Source of the DNA: UBA710 sp051655145 | GTDB lineage: Bacteria > Bacillota_I > Bacilli_A > Mycoplasmatales > Metamycoplasmataceae | Reading direction: 5' to 3' | DNA length: 64,000 nucleotides | Assembly: GCA_051655145.1 (NCBI GenBank) | Contig: JBOFZK010000050.1 | Coordinates: 1-64,000, forward strand | Shown here: positions 1 through 13,969 of the stretch, piece after piece | Numbering within the stretch: position 1 is the stretch's first letter | Layout of the letters: each line of letters begins with the position of its first letter | Translations under genes and position numbers: made by a program | Notes under the pieces: generated by a model | Database searches by the model: none | The model's input: the letters and a program-made list of their open reading frames with translations, nothing else | Told to the model about the DNA's origin: nothing

Positions 1-595
1 ACAGTTGCTTATACTTCAGCTAATAAAAAATTTGCTGTTATTAATGTTGATTCAACAGGAGCAGTAACTTATGATCCACAATTTGGTCCTGAAGGAAATG
101 AAAATAAATATGTAGAAGGAACAGAAATTTATCCAGAAACACAAGGATTTACAGTTAATGGATTAGTAGAAGGTGAAATAGTATTAGAAGGTAATTTACT
201 TCAAAATATTGAAGCAATTAAACTTACATATACAGGAACAAATGGAGCAGGAAGCTTCAGTGTTAATAATCCAGCACTAGCAGAAGAATTGCTTGCTAAA
301 GGAATCATTATTTCTTGATATAGAAATGGTCAATTAATTTCTCCAGATCAATCAATTGCGATGTTATCAAATGGAGATGTAATTTCTTATAAATTAACAA
401 CAACAAGTCCAACAATAATAATTAAAAATAATGTTACAAATTCATATATTGTTTCAGGATTAATTGAATCATCTAACTTTATATCTACAATTGCAACAGC
501 AATTGGTGTATCGGTTGGAATATTAACAATTATCGTTATTGCAGCACCATTAACTTATAGAAAATTAATGAAAGATAAACTTGAAGGAAAAAGAA
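1..595 (+). repeat. Direct repeat copy A of giant-gene 3' ends
   Basis: Bases 1-595 align without gaps to 10521-11115 (constant offset 10520). I count about 35 mismatches by hand, roughly 94% identity. The two copies end adjacent genes in the same orientation, so unequal exchange would delete or amplify one complete giant gene, and gene conversion would keep the C-terminal regions alike. Confidence 0.9.
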
Positions 596-612
596 GTCTT
601 AAAAAAGAATAA
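1..612 (+). CDS. Giant surface protein, C-terminal end (partial)
   Basis: The gene begins before the window; only its last 203 codons are seen, ending in TAA. It matches the C-terminus of the complete giant protein at 765-11129 codon for codon with no gap until the last few residues. The visible part is an extracellular-type Ser/Thr/Asn-rich segment, then one hydrophobic segment (around residues 160-185 of the visible part) and a short basic tail ending in KRSLKKE. This is the layout of a mycoplasma surface protein held by a C-terminal membrane segment with a cytoplasmic tail. Function is inferred only from this architecture and the paralogue: surface exposure, possibly adhesion or antigenic variation. 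An internal ATG at 361 is not a real start, because the frame is open from base 1 when TGA is read as Trp. Confidence 0.85.
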
Positions 613-764
613 AATATAATTTTATTTATAAAATAATAAGAAATAAATTAAAAATATAATTTTATTATACTATATTTTTATGTATTTTTTCATAAAAGGA
701 CAGCAACTAACTTTCATAAAAAAAATCACTAGTTTTATTATAAAATTATATAAAAGGGGAGTTT

Positions 765-3700
765 ATGATCAAAAAAAATAAGAAAAAAACTTTATTAGGA
801 TTAGGTGTTGGTGTTACAACAGCCTCTGCTATTGTATTGCCGGCCTTATTATTAGGGCTTAATCAAGAATCCTTAAATTTAAATAACAAAACCAATAAGA
901 ATTATGTAGATTCTGCCTGAAAAGATACAAAAATAAGTGATATAGGTACTTCCCCTATTCTTTGAAATAATAATACTGTATTCGCTGTTAATTATGAAGG
1001 TAAAGCAATTAAAGATATTTTAGATGTTTATAATTATGGACAAAACAATACGATTTTAAAATTATCAACAAGCATTAATCCTTCTGATAAATTTGAAATA
1101 AATTTATTTCAAGGAGATCCAGTTTATAATGAATTACTTAATAATTCTGTTCAAGCAGCTGGTTTTATTAATCTTCAAGCTTCGAAAATAAATCTAACAT
1201 CTTTACAATCAAGGGCTATTGATTATAAAAATTTTACAACAGCAACAGCAAGAAAAAAATTGGGTGCTACACATTGAGATATTCAATCTTTTCAATTAAG
1301 TCAAACTGATGCTAATGATAGATTAGTAAAAGTTTTAATAAGAAAACCATTTGGAACATCAGATACATTTGCTCAAAAAACATATTCTGGCTCAACTGTT
1401 TCACAAGGATTAACTTATATAACTCAAGGTCCTATAGGCATGGCGAATATAGGAACAATGCCAGAGCTTTATACTCAACCTGGAAATGGTTCTTCTATCA
1501 ATCCAGCTAATCAACCCTTACTTAATATGGAAACAGGAGCAAATGCTCCTGCTGCAAATATTAAATTTATGGTTTTAGATGTAATAGGATATATGGATGT
1601 AAATAATGTATGACGTATTTTGCCTAATTTTCAAAACACTTCAACTCAAGGAGTTCCTCAATTAACAGGCGGTGTAGTAGATGAAACTAAATTTGATAAA
1701 AATTTAACAGCACAAGAAGCACTAAATAAAGTAATAAATGATAAATCAAAATTTTTAAATTTAAATTCTATTAATGCTCCAAAATTTTGAGATGAAACAT
1801 CAACAATAAATGCTCAATATGATAATCAATCTGGAAAAATAAAAATTACTTTTAATGTTAGACAAGAAATAAATACAGCAAAACAATATAATCAAAGAGT
1901 TTTTGATAATAATATTCTTAATAGTTCTCAATTTAAAACTGCAGCAGGATTAGATGATAATAATGGTGGAAATTTAATTAAAACAGGAACTAGATTTTTT
2001 GAATATGAAATATCAGGATTTCGTTCTACCTTTGATGTAAATGCATATTTAATTGAAAAAACAGGAGTAAATAAAAATGTTTTACCTTCTTCTATTACAA
2101 ATGTTCAAGCCCCAACTTATGTAAATATTTATCAAGACGGTACACTTAATAATAGTCTTCCTTCAAATTTTGAATTAACAGTTACAGGAAAAGATAATGC
2201 TTTAGGACAAGCTGTTTTTTCTATTTACAATAAAACTAGTAAACAAGTTATTTCATCAATAATAATAAAAGGATTTAAAACAAATAATATTTCAAAACCA
2301 GTAACTGACCCTATTGAATTAATTAGTGATAAAAATGGTAGTGGTATTTCTTTTAACACAGCTTCAGTAAAGCCTTATGATCATTCCTGACTTGTTTCGA
2401 ATCCAACACTTTCTAGACCTCAATGAATATTGGATAAAATTTTAATAAAACAAACAATGATTCGCCCAATTTCTATTCCTTATGATAATGGGTTTATAGT
2501 AACATCAACTAACGTCCCTTCAAGACACTATTCTAATATTAATCCTATAATGTCAGTTTCTCGCGAGGGAAAAATTAATTCAGCAACTTATTTTTGATCT
2601 TCTGCAGATCTAATAAATATTATTGATGTAACATATGATTCATTTAATAATCAAGTTATTGCATGATTTTTAAAAGGAAATAATGAATTAGTTGCATCAA
2701 TTACTACTTTAGATCCTAATACCGGTATTCTTAATTTTGGTAATTCATATGCAATTGAAACTTATGATAGTACTGAAGCAAAAGAAAAATTAGCTTCTAA
2801 TATAGCAATTGTTCCTGTCCCAAATATTAATAAAACAGAATATTGAATTGTTAATAGGGCACTTAAAGATAATAATCTATTAACTCCTACAAGTTCAATT
2901 TTAAATAATAATGGAGCAAATTCAAAATGATTAACAAGAGCTCGATTTAATAGTCAAAATACTGCTCCTGATATTAAAAGATGAGGAACTGATTTTAGTA
3001 CTAAACTTGTAGCAGCTTTAATGAATAGAGATATTTTAGTTAATCCTAATCCAAGTACTACAACTGCTAAATTTACAGCAGCAAGCAAATTTAAAATTCA
3101 TAATATATCTTCTAATTTTATTAATGGTAATGAATATTTAGGTGTTGATTTATCTATTTCTTTTAATGGAACTACTTATGAAAACGGAAACAATATTCAC
3201 CATGTTCTTCTTAAAATTTCAGAAGATCCTACAAATCCTTTAACTGAGAGTTCAATAATGAATAGTACTGCATGAACAATGGAGTATGTATATTCAGCAT
3301 CTGTTGCCGGATTTGCAAGTACAAAATTTTCTGATGTATCATTAATATCAACAATTGGTTCATCAATACTTAATTTTAATAATCCAACAAATGCTTCTCA
3401 AACAAATGCCTTTAATAAAAAAGGATGATTTTCTCATGGATCATTTTATTCTCAAGATAAAACATATAATGCTATAACAACAGTATTACAATCATCATTT
3501 ATTAAAGATCCAAATCCTATAGTAATTTCTGGTACAACCCGAAGTTCAGCTACAATGGATTTTTCAATTCCAACAGGTTACTTTAGTGATTCATCATATA
3601 ATAATGGTGCTTTCCAAGTTCTTCAACAACCATACTGACAAAAAGATAAAGTAGCCTTAAATATTAGAAATTCTGGATTTACTTTCAATGATAATGCAGG

Positions 3701-6700
3701 AACTTCAGCCTCTATTAATGATCCAACTGCAAATGGAACAGAATTTAAAGAAATATCTTTTGGTAATACATGAGCTTCAAACATTACAACTAATAATGGT
3801 GGTGCAAGTTTTACTTCAAAAACATTAGGAACAATTGATACTAATAAAAAAGGTCCTTTTAATGCAATTAATATTTCTAAAGATTCAAACGGCGAAGAAA
3901 TAACATCAATATTATATACTTCAACTGAAGCAAAATTAATAGTTGATCACGCTACTAATAATGTTATTCCAGAAAATCAACCATCTCAATTAAGAATAAA
4001 ATCAACAAAAGCAAATAATGTTCCAATATGAAATACAAAAGACATAAAAACATCAGTATTAGATGCTCAGAATACTCTTACTTTTACAGAAATTAGAACA
4101 TTATCACCTAAATTTAAAACATTTATAAAAAAACAAAAAGTTTTTGCTAATTATATTGTTGATATAACTGATCTTTCTTTATTACCATTAGAAATGAAAG
4201 GTAATCCTGTTTGAAATGCAACTAATACAGAAGTAACTGTACAACTTTCATTCCCTACATATTATGTTAATGGTGTTCTTACAAATTATAATGCAGATAC
4301 ATCTACAACTTTTCAAGTTAAAATAAGAAATGTAGTATCAACAACATTAAATGTTTTAAAAACTAATCTTGAAAAAATTACTTTTACAGGAAATACTAAA
4401 GACATAGTAATTAATAATGAAGATCAAGCTCTAGTTTCTGGAAATGGCGATCCAACTCAAACTGCTTTAATAAAAACTAATGTAGAAATTTTATATAATT
4501 TAAATTCACTTAGTGCAACAAATTGGTATACAAAAGCCGATTTTATAGCTGCTTTAGCTGCTTCTAAAAAGAACTTTTTTTTAGATGATATAAAAACTAT
4601 ACAAATGAAATATTCAGTTAAATCAGGAAGTGATTATACAGTTAGTGATGGAACAGAACACGTAGCAACAACTGCACAAATATCAGGTCTTATTCCTTTT
4701 ATGCATATGGATACTTATTATGCAGAACTTGTTAAAGTAGGTGCTAGTGCTGATGGTATAGGTGTAACTGGAACAGATTCTTCTAATATAACAGCTATTA
4801 ATTGACCATTTTCAACAACAGATGCTGAATTTACTAAAATAATAGGAGCTGGAATAAAATTCCAATGAACAAATAAACAAACTCCAGGAAATAGTGATTG
4901 AATAGATTATAATTTTGCAGCAGGAGCAACTAATAAAATAGATTTAGGAAACCCTCCTTATTTAGCTGTTAAAATTGTTGCTGGAAATAATAATGTTACA
5001 TTTGATATGGCTAATGATGGGAAAGTGGTAATAGTAACCCCTAAAAATATTAAAATTTTAATTAATTTAACAGAAGCTGATTTAATAAATATTGTTTTTG
5101 GTGGGAATACAAAAGATTTAACAATTGATACAAGTGCAATTACTAATCTTGCTTCATTATCTTCAATAGTAGATTTACAATTTTCAGTTGGTTGAGATTT
5201 AGTAAATAATGTAGAATCAGAGCCAAATGATGAAAAATGATATTCACAAGGAGATTTAATTAATAGATTAAAACTTATATCGCCAAGTTTATTTATTAAA
5301 AGAACCGGTTATCCAGTTGAATTTCCTAATACATTTAAATTAAAAGCGAGATTCATTATTAAACCAGGAATTACTAATGCTGGTAATTATATTTTTCCAA
5401 ACAATCAAACTCAAGTAAATCATCTTTATACAGATGCTCAAAAATTAACAATTAAAAACTATATTGATATTTCAGCACTACAAACAAAACTTGAATTTGC
5501 AAAAATTACTTTTGGTGTTAATGATAGACCAGATTCAGTAACTGAATTAACTATAGCTTCAGTAACTCCAGAAGATAAAGCAAAATTAAAAACTCTAGGA
5601 ATTGAATTAAAATTTGCTTTTGGACCTTCAACTAACCCTCCTGTTGATTCTGCATATACACATAATTGAAATGATAAATTTGCAGTACCAGTTAATCTTG
5701 GTCAACCACCAACTATATGATTAAAATTTGTTGTTCTTGATGCTTCAAAAACAATTACAGAAATTTCTAATCCTTCATGAACTCATAAAGCAGTAGAACC
5801 TCAAATAGAAAAACCTAAATTTATTGATTTACTTGAAGCAAATTTAACAAAAACTGTTTTAACTGGTTCAACAATAGCTTTAGGAATAAATGAAACTGCT
5901 TCACTTGTTCCAGGTAATAATACTAATACTCAAGATGAAGTTACAGCAAATGTTGAAATTATTTACAATATAAATAATCTTAAATTAGATGTTACTAATG
6001 CAGCAAAAGTTTGATTTACAAAAACAGAATTAGATGCAATTCTTCCTAATTATCCAATTAATATTTTTCTTTCAGATTTACAAAATATTAAAACTAATTA
6101 TAGAGTTAAAGCAACATCAGCTGGACAAGGGTGAAGAATTTCAGATACTACTGAACAGCAATTAGCAGCAACAAATGTTAATTCATTTGTACATACTTTA
6201 GTTTATTTTAACGCTCTTAAAGATAAACGTGTAACTATTACAGGAACAGCTACAAATATAACAAATGTTATTTTCCCAGAAGGATTTGATAAAACAGCAT
6301 TTAAAATATTAGAATCAAATGGTATTGTTTTACAATGAACAACTAATAATGCTCCAACAACTGATGCTGATTGAAAAGATTTAGTTTTAGATGACCTTAC
6401 TACATATCCAACAAATATTGGTGTTACTCCATATTTAGCAATGAGAATTACTACAAATCAGCTTAAAGTTATTACAAGTACAGAAGTAGATAAAGTTTTA
6501 ATTAATGTAACTCCATTAAGTATTACTATTGTTTATACTGTAAATTCACAAACTCTAATAACTAATTTAAAACCAACTGGAAATACAAGAAAAATAAATG
6601 ATTTAGATGAAACATCTTCACTTACAGGAGCATATCCAGATTATGCACATTTAGAAATTAGATATAAAATAGGAACTACAAAACCTATAGAACTTATTCA

Positions 6701-9700
6701 AGGAAAAGAATGATATTCATTTACAGAACTTAAAGCTGCATTATTAAATTATAAAGATTTAATATTACCTAGCGAAAGACAAATTACTGCAAAATACTTT
6801 TTAAAAGAAGGAACACCACCTCCTAATCCTAATCCTCCTTCAACATCACAACCATATGTTGGTTTTATTATTGAATATGTAGGAAATATGCAAGAAGCGA
6901 CTTTAGATATTACAAACTTTAAATCATTTGTTGATGTAACTAATGCTCTTGCAAATTTAACTAAAAATGAAACTACATTTGCTCCTGGAGATTCTACTGA
7001 AAAAATTACAGCAATTATAAAAACAGGATTAACTAATGAAGAAGCAGCTTTATTATTTGGAACAAATCTTAATTTAAGAGGAGATTTATCTGTTGATTTA
7101 AATCCTACTACTTTCCCATTTTGATGACAACCAGGTCAAAATAATAATCTTCCAAAATCATTACCTAATAAAGATACAAATGGGAAACCAGTTTTAATGT
7201 GAAGATTTGCTTTAACATCAATTACTGATATTACATTTGATGCGGATGTTAATACTACAAATGTTTCAACTGCAGTCCAATTAAATGTTAATTTACCAGT
7301 TCAAATTCTGATTCAACCAGCAGACTATACTTCAATTAAAGCAGCAATTGGTGGAAATACTAAAATGTTAATTTTAGATGAAGCAGTAAATACAGCGGCA
7401 ATTCAAGCTGTTGTAACTAGAGAAAAACTTCCAGCAGATATTCCATTACAAATTTTATATGCAATTGGTGGAGGAACTAGTCTTGAAGGTCTTCCTCTTG
7501 ATGAAACTGATCCAACAAAAACATGATTTACTTTAACAGAATTTAAAACATTATTAGCTGCTAAAACAACTGATTTTAATACAAACCAAATTAGAGCGAA
7601 ATTCTTTATTGATCCTAGTTATTCAAATGCAGGACAAACATATATTCTTTCAACAGAAATGCCTGAAACTCTTCAAACACAAGATTTAACAGCTGCAGCA
7701 AAAGTTAAAATATTTATTAATAAAGCAAATTATGAAACTCTTCCAGCAGAAATTACAGCCGTAGGTAGTTCAGATGATTTAACTATTATAATTCCAGATG
7801 GATTAAAACCAGCTCCAGGAGGACCATTATCTCCAGGACTTGAACTTGTTTGATCAATAGTAGACAATCCTCAATTATCACAAATAGAACAAACAAATAA
7901 TGCTACTTGAACTTCAGTATTACCAACAAAACTTGAACCTACTATTAAAAAATTATCAGTAGCATATAGAGTTAAACCAGCTTATACACTTGAACAAACA
8001 GCTAATAGAGTTTATTCAATTGATACTTCAAAAATATTTACATATATAAATGTACAAAATGTATGATTAGATCAAATTATTTTTTCAGGAAACTTATTTG
8101 ATGCAACAATTGATGAAAATACATTTAAAAATAATTTAACATCAATTCCAGGTGGAGAATTTGTTCAAATTCAATATACAGTTGATAATAAAGAATGATT
8201 ATTACAAACAGAGTTTATAGCTAAATTAAAAACATTAGAAGGTGCATTAGATGCAAATAACTTTATTCTTCTAAAAAATAAAGTTAAAGCAAGATATTCA
8301 ATCGACCCTACTAAATTTGTAGAATATCGTTTAAAAGTTGATGGAGTAGGTATTATTAATACAGCATTTGTTGAAGATCCTACATTATTTAGACCAATTT
8401 TATCTTCAGCCGCTAATAATGGATTTAAAGGATATATTAATTTATCTAAAGTTCCTGATTTTGATTCAGCCGGATTTAAAATAACAGGAACAAATGCAAT
8501 TCCACTTCTTGAATTCACCACAGCAGGAGCGAAATTAGCTGCACAATTTGCCCCTTATCAAGATCCAGCTATTGTTCCATTTGAGATTTACTATACAACC
8601 AAAAAAGGAACAGGTAATGGTGAATTTGTAATGGATGAAGCACACAAATTATTTGGTCCAACAGGATTTAAAACAACAGGATTCGATCCTATTTCAAATT
8701 CAGCGGTAGATCAATTCTTCGGAATTAAAATAATTGCTAAAACAGGATATGATGTTTATAAAAATAATGTTCTTCAAAATGGTGGTTTCAGTTTCAGTGT
8801 TTCACTTGATATTAAAACAATTAAAGATAATCCTTTTGGAACTGCAAAATTAGTAGTTAAATTTGAAGGATATCAAGGAGAAGGAAAAGTTAATTTATGA
8901 TATGATGGAGGAACTGCTCCAGAATTAGCTTCTACTGTTCTTGATAGAGATCCAGATTTAGTTGGACAATATTATGTTGAATTCCATATAAGTAATACTG
9001 TTTTATCAGATGAAGAATTAAATAAACTTCCTGAAGATAGTTGAATAAAAGTAGGTGCTCCTGATGGTCAGGGTGGGACTATTCAATTCCCTTCTAATTT
9101 AAAAGTAGGACAATTTGTAGCTGGAAGAATTAGAATGAAAGAAAGTTCTAAATTTGAAATTAAAGATATCAAATTAAATGATTCACTTTCTACAAGAGTA
9201 ATTAATTTAATGATTAATCAAAGCCAAATTACAATTGCTACTCCACAACTAAGAAATAATGAATATTCAAATCAATTTGATTTAATTGATGGAGATATTT
9301 ATATTAATAAAATAAATGTTGAAAGAGATAATAAAGACAATTATTTAGGAGTAGATTTAATTCTTCAAGTAAGAACAGAATTTTACACAAGACCAGATGG
9401 AACCTTTATTTTAGATAATAATGGATTACCAATTGTAAAAAGAGTTCCTACTTTATATTATGATGTTATTGGTCCTGAAACAGGAAGTCCTTTAACAGAA
9501 GTAAGAATTTATTATACAGATTCAACTAAAACTATTCCATCAGATCCATTAGAAACAGGACCTACAGTAAATCTTGATTTAACTGAAGTTCCCGACTCAT
9601 TTGCAACATTTATTTATAATCTTAACTCAGGTGCTGTAAATGCAAAACAAGGAATATTATTCCAAAATCAAACATTTTCAATAGCAATAAAAGCTAAAAA

Positions 9701-11129
9701 AGATTTTATTTTAGATACTTCAACTCCAAAACCTTTTAATCAAAAAATTACAAATGCTAAATATCCATTAAATATTAATCCTAATCTTGTAATGTCAGTT
9801 CAAATTCCTGATCCGATTAAATATGAAACTACAGGAGAAGCTACTCCACAAAACGGGAAAGCTTTTATTACAGCTGATACTAATATTAAAATTCAATTCA
9901 TAGAAGATAATGGTAATACAAGTATTACTCTTCAAGGGGAAGAAGCTGTTAAAAGATTAACAACTGAATCTCAAGGAAGATTAAGAATTAGAGTAACTTT
10001 AAAAAGAAAAAATAAAGATGAAACATTCTTTTATAACGGAACAAATCTTAATTTATCACAATTACAAGACTTATCAAATGGAGATAGAATTTTAATAGCA
10101 CTAGTTCCGGTTGATCCTAATTTTGTTTTAATTGGACCTTCTTCTTCAATAGCTAGTTGAATAGTTAATGAATTAGAAATAGCTGCTCCTAATACAGATA
10201 TTTTTAAAGATTTAAAAATAGTAACAAATATTAATAGTGAAAACCCTATTTGAGATGGACAAGGAACTTTCTTTGTAGCGGTTAAAACAGGAAGCGGAAA
10301 TCCTCCTGAAGATCTTTCAGATGAATTATTAAATCCAAATGATGCTGTTCCTGGTCAAACTAGATTCCACTTCGTTTATAGAGTTTGAGATATAAATAAA
10401 AAAGTAAAAGTTGATTGAACTCCTGATAAAACAAGAATCACTAGTTTAAAAAATGGTGAAAAAGTTGAATGACGTCTAAAATCACAAAGTGGTGAACCAC
10501 TTGCAACAGATTATTACAATACAGTTGCTCATACTTCAGCTAATAAAAAATTTGCCGTTATTAATGTTGATAAAACAGGAGCAGTAACATTTGATCCACA
10601 ATTTGGTCTTGAAGGAAATGGAAATAAATATGTAGAAGGAACTGAAATTTATCCCGAAACACAAGGATTTACAATTAATGGACTAGTTGAAGGCGAAATA
10701 GTATTAGAAGGAAATCTACTTCAAAATATTGAAGCAATTAAACTTACATATACAGGAACAAATGGAGCCGGAAGTTTCAGTGTTAATAATCCAACACTAG
10801 CAGAAGAATTACTTGCTAAAGGAATAATTATTTCTTGATACAGAAATGGACAATTAATTTCTCCAGATCAATCAATTGCGATGTTATCAAATGGAGATGT
10901 AATTACTTATAAATTAACAACAACAAGCCCAACAATAATAATTAAAAATAATATTACAAATTCATATATTGTTTCAGGATTAATTGAATCATCTAACTTT
11001 ATTTCTACAATTGCAACAGCAATTGGTGTATCAGCTGGAATATTAACAATTCTTGTTATTGCAGCTCCTTTAACTTATAGAAAATTAATTAAAAATAAAC
11101 TTGAAGGAAAAAGAAGCAAAAGAGGTTAA
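765..11129 (+). CDS. Giant (3454-residue) repeat-containing surface protein
   Basis: One uninterrupted frame of 3455 codons once TGA is read as Trp; SD-like AAGGGGAG lies just before the ATG. The N-terminus is a lysine cluster followed by a hydrophobic stretch (residues ~9-32, ending LLLGLN), with no lipobox Cys, so it is an uncleaved anchor or a signal peptide. The C-terminus has one membrane segment (~3405-3430) and a basic tail. The body is rich in Asn, Thr, Ser and Ile. The middle (~1250-2520) holds at least six degenerate modules marked by a W-x-T/S-x-x-E/D-F/L...(K/R)A(K/R)(Y/F) pattern. I recognise no catalytic domain. It is a paralogue of the upstream gene. Likely a surface adhesin or variable surface protein in the style of the very large mycoplasma surface proteins; the exact family is not established. 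Confidence 0.85.
4515..8325 (+). repeat. Degenerate protein modules inside the giant gene
   Basis: The same signature recurs at about nt 4524 (NWYTKADF), 5237 (KWYSQGDL), 6010 (VWFTKTEL), 6708 (EWYSFTEL), 7522 (TWFTLTEF) and 8191 (EWLLQTEF), each followed 20-35 residues later by a basic-aromatic motif such as AKYFLKEG or ARYSIDPT. Spacing is uneven (about 220-270 residues, the last separated by a shorter TWTS unit at ~7906). Similarity is at protein level only; I see no long nucleotide repeats, so this is old duplication of a domain rather than a recombining tandem array. Confidence 0.65.
10521..11115 (+). repeat. Direct repeat copy B of giant-gene 3' ends
   Basis: Second copy of the repeat described at 1-595. 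It encodes the last ~200 residues of the complete giant protein, including the membrane segment. Identity stops within the last few codons (KRSLKKE against KRSKRG). Some similarity appears to continue into the AT-rich 3' flank, but only copy B is followed by a clear hairpin terminator. Confidence 0.9.
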
Positions 11130-11166
11130 AAAATAATCTTGTTTATAAAACAATAAAAAATAATTT

Positions 11167-11198
11167 AAAATAGCAAAGTAAAATTTGCTATTTTTTTT
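11167..11198 (+). terminator. Hairpin terminator of the giant gene
   Basis: Perfect inverted repeat AAAATAGCAAA / TTTGCTATTTT with a 6-base loop, running into a T tract. It starts 37 bases after the stop codon and separates the surface gene from ileS. Confidence 0.85.
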
Positions 11199-11302
11199 AT
11201 TCAATTAATTTCAACAAAAATATTATTTAAAAAACTACTAATTAATTTATTTTATTTTTTAAAATAAATTATAATAAAAGAAATTATATTTTAAGGGCCT
11301 AT

Positions 11303-13969
11303 ATGCAAAAAGATTACAAAAATACTTTACTACTTCCTCAAAGCGAATTTTCAATGAGAGCAAATCTTGTTGAAAAGGATGTTCATTTTTCTGATTTTTG
11401 AAAAAAAATAAATTTATATCAAAATCTTCTTGAGAAAAATAAAAACAATCCTTCATTTATTCTTCATGATGGCCCTCCTTATGCTAATGGAGATATTCAT
11501 ATAGGTCATGCCATGAATAAAATCTTAAAAGATATTATTGTAAGATATAAAACATTAAATAATTTTTATTGTCCTTATGTGCCTGGATGAGATACTCACG
11601 GATTACCTATTGAAAATAAAATGCTTCAAGAAGGAAAGAGAAGTCATAAAGATTTAGATCCATTAACTTTAAGAAAAGAAGCTGAAAAATATGCATTAGA
11701 ACAAATTAATATTCAAAAAAATCAATTTGAAAAACTTAATCTTCTTACAGACTTTAAAAAAATATATAAAACATTAGATCCTTCTTATGAAGTAAAGCAA
11801 TTAGAAATTTTCAAAAAATTGATAATGACAAAACTTATATATAGAGGTCTAAAACCTGTTTATTGATCTCCTTCTTCTCAATCAGCACTAGCAGAAGCTG
11901 AAGTAGAATATCATGATCACCGTTCACCATCGATATTAGTTTCTTTTTTAATTGAACAAGGACACGGTGATATTGAAAAAAATGATAATCTAATTATTTG
12001 AACAACAACACCATGAACATTATTAGCAAATAGTGGAGCCGCTATTGGTAAAGACTTTAAATATATAAAATTTTTATATAATGACAAAAAATATATTGTT
12101 GCTGAAGAATTATTTGAAAAAGTAATAGAAGAACTTAAATGAGAAAACACTTCAATTATCTCTTCACTAAATAATAATGATCTTGTAAAGTCTAAATATC
12201 GTTCACCATTAAATAATTTATTATGTCCTATAGTTTATGGACACCACGTTTCACTAGAAGTAGGAACTGGAATAGTTCATATAGCTCCACTATTTGGAGA
12301 AGATGACTTTTTAATTGGTAAAAAAGAAAAACTAGAAATGATTATGCATATAGCAGATGATGGAACCATTAATAATAATGCCAAAATGTTTAATGGCATC
12401 TTTTATGAAGACGCTAATAAAGAAATCGGTTTATTTTTAGAAGAGAGAAAAAATCTATTATCACTTAAATTCATAAAACATTCTTATCCACATGATTGAA
12501 GAACAAATAAACCAATTATTTTTAGAGGAACACCACAATGATTCGTTTCAATAAAAGATATTAAAGATAAAATAATCAAACAACTTGATAAAGTTAATTT
12601 TTATAATCAATGAGGTAAAAAGAGAATGAAGTTAATGATTGAGAATAGAGATGAATGAACTATTTCTCGTCAAAGAACTTGAGGAGTGCCTTTAATTATT
12701 TTTTATGATGAAAATAAAGAACCAGTTTTAATTGAAGAAATTTTTGATTATGTAATTAATCTTGTAAAAGATCATGGAACAAATATTTGATTTGATAAAA
12801 CAGTAGATGAATTGTTACCACCAAAATATAGAGGGAAAAATTGAACTAAAGAAAACGACATAATGGATGTATGATTTGATTCAGGTTCATCATTCTATGC
12901 CGTTGATATTGATGGTGTTTCAACATATCCGTATGATCTATATTTAGAAGGAAATGATCAATATAGAGGCTGATTTAACTCTTCACTTATAAACTCTGTT
13001 GCTTTTGAAAATAAAGCACCTTATAAAGGAGTTATTTCTCATGGATTTGTTTTAGACCAAAAGGGAAATAAAATGTCTAAATCAAAAGGGAATGTTGTTG
13101 ATCCTCAAAAAATTATTCAAAAATATGGTTCAGATATTTTAAGATTATGAGTTGCTAATAGTGAGTATGTTTCAGATATTTCAATAGGAGATAATATTTT
13201 AGAACAAAATATTGAGATTTATAGAAAGATAAGAAACACTCTTAAACACATGTTAGGAAATATTTTTGATTATAAATATAAAGAAATGACTAAAACAGGG
13301 CTTCACCTTTTAATTGAAGAAAGACTTAATAATGTAAAAATTCGTGTTAAGAAATATTATGAAAATTATAATTTTATTTCAGTAGTTAAAGAATTAAACA
13401 GCTTTATAACTGATTTATCGGCTTTTTATTTATCAGTTACTAAAGATATTCTATATTTAGAAAAAGAAGATAATAATGAAAGAAGACAAGTACAAAATAA
13501 CTTATATCAAATAATAGAATTTATTTTAATTTCCTTATCTCCTATAATTCCTACTACTTGTGAGGAAGCATACCAGTTTTTCAATAAAGAAAATAAACAA
13601 AAATCAATTCATATGGAAGAATTTTATAAAATAAATAAAGAAGAGGTTTTTGTTGAAGAAGAAAAATGAAAAGAGTTTTTCACTTTAAAAAATCAAGTTT
13701 ATAAAATTATTGAAGAAAAAATAAAAGAAGGATATATAAAAAGATCTAATGAAGCAGTCGTTAAAGCTCCATTAAAATCTTCATTTATTAAAAGCCTTAA
13801 TTTAAAAGATCTTTTAATGATCATTGAAATAAAAGACGATTCATCTATAAGTGTTGAAAAAATCGAATCATTTAAATGCATTAGATGTTGAAACCATTTT
13901 AGAAAAGAAGAAATAAAAGACGATTTATGTTTAAGATGTAAAAATGTTGTTTTACCAACTTCTAAATAA
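11303..13969 (+). CDS. ileS: Isoleucyl-tRNA synthetase
   Basis: Charges tRNA-Ile with isoleucine in the cytosol. 888 residues, normal for a bacterial (type 1) IleRS. The HIGH motif is seen as HIGH in NGDIHIGHAMNK near residue 70 and KMSKS in GNKMSKSKGNVVDP near 595. The editing domain keeps TTTPWT and the HIAP...GEDD region, although the usual GHG is LFG. The C-terminus carries the bacterial zinc knuckle CIRCW...CLRC. SD-like AAGGG precedes the ATG at 11303. The 3' end overlaps the convergent ruvB stop by 8 bases. The gene is transcribed alone after the giant surface gene and its terminator. Confidence 0.97.

Noticed and set aside
8171..8521. 116-codon minus-strand ORF inside the giant gene
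   Set aside because: It lies wholly antisense to the giant gene, has no SD and no recognisable features; it is a shadow of the AT-rich coding strand.
765..11129. Apparent string of short genes or a pseudogene with many TGA stops
   Set aside because: All fragments share one frame and the only interruptions are TGA, which encodes Trp here, as conserved Trp positions in ileS, valS and others show.
11130..11302. T-box or riboswitch upstream of ileS, and similarly before valS, cysS, asnS and metK
   Set aside because: Gaps are too short or too AT-rich and show no T-box GGTGGNACCGCG-type sequence or aptamer-like structure.
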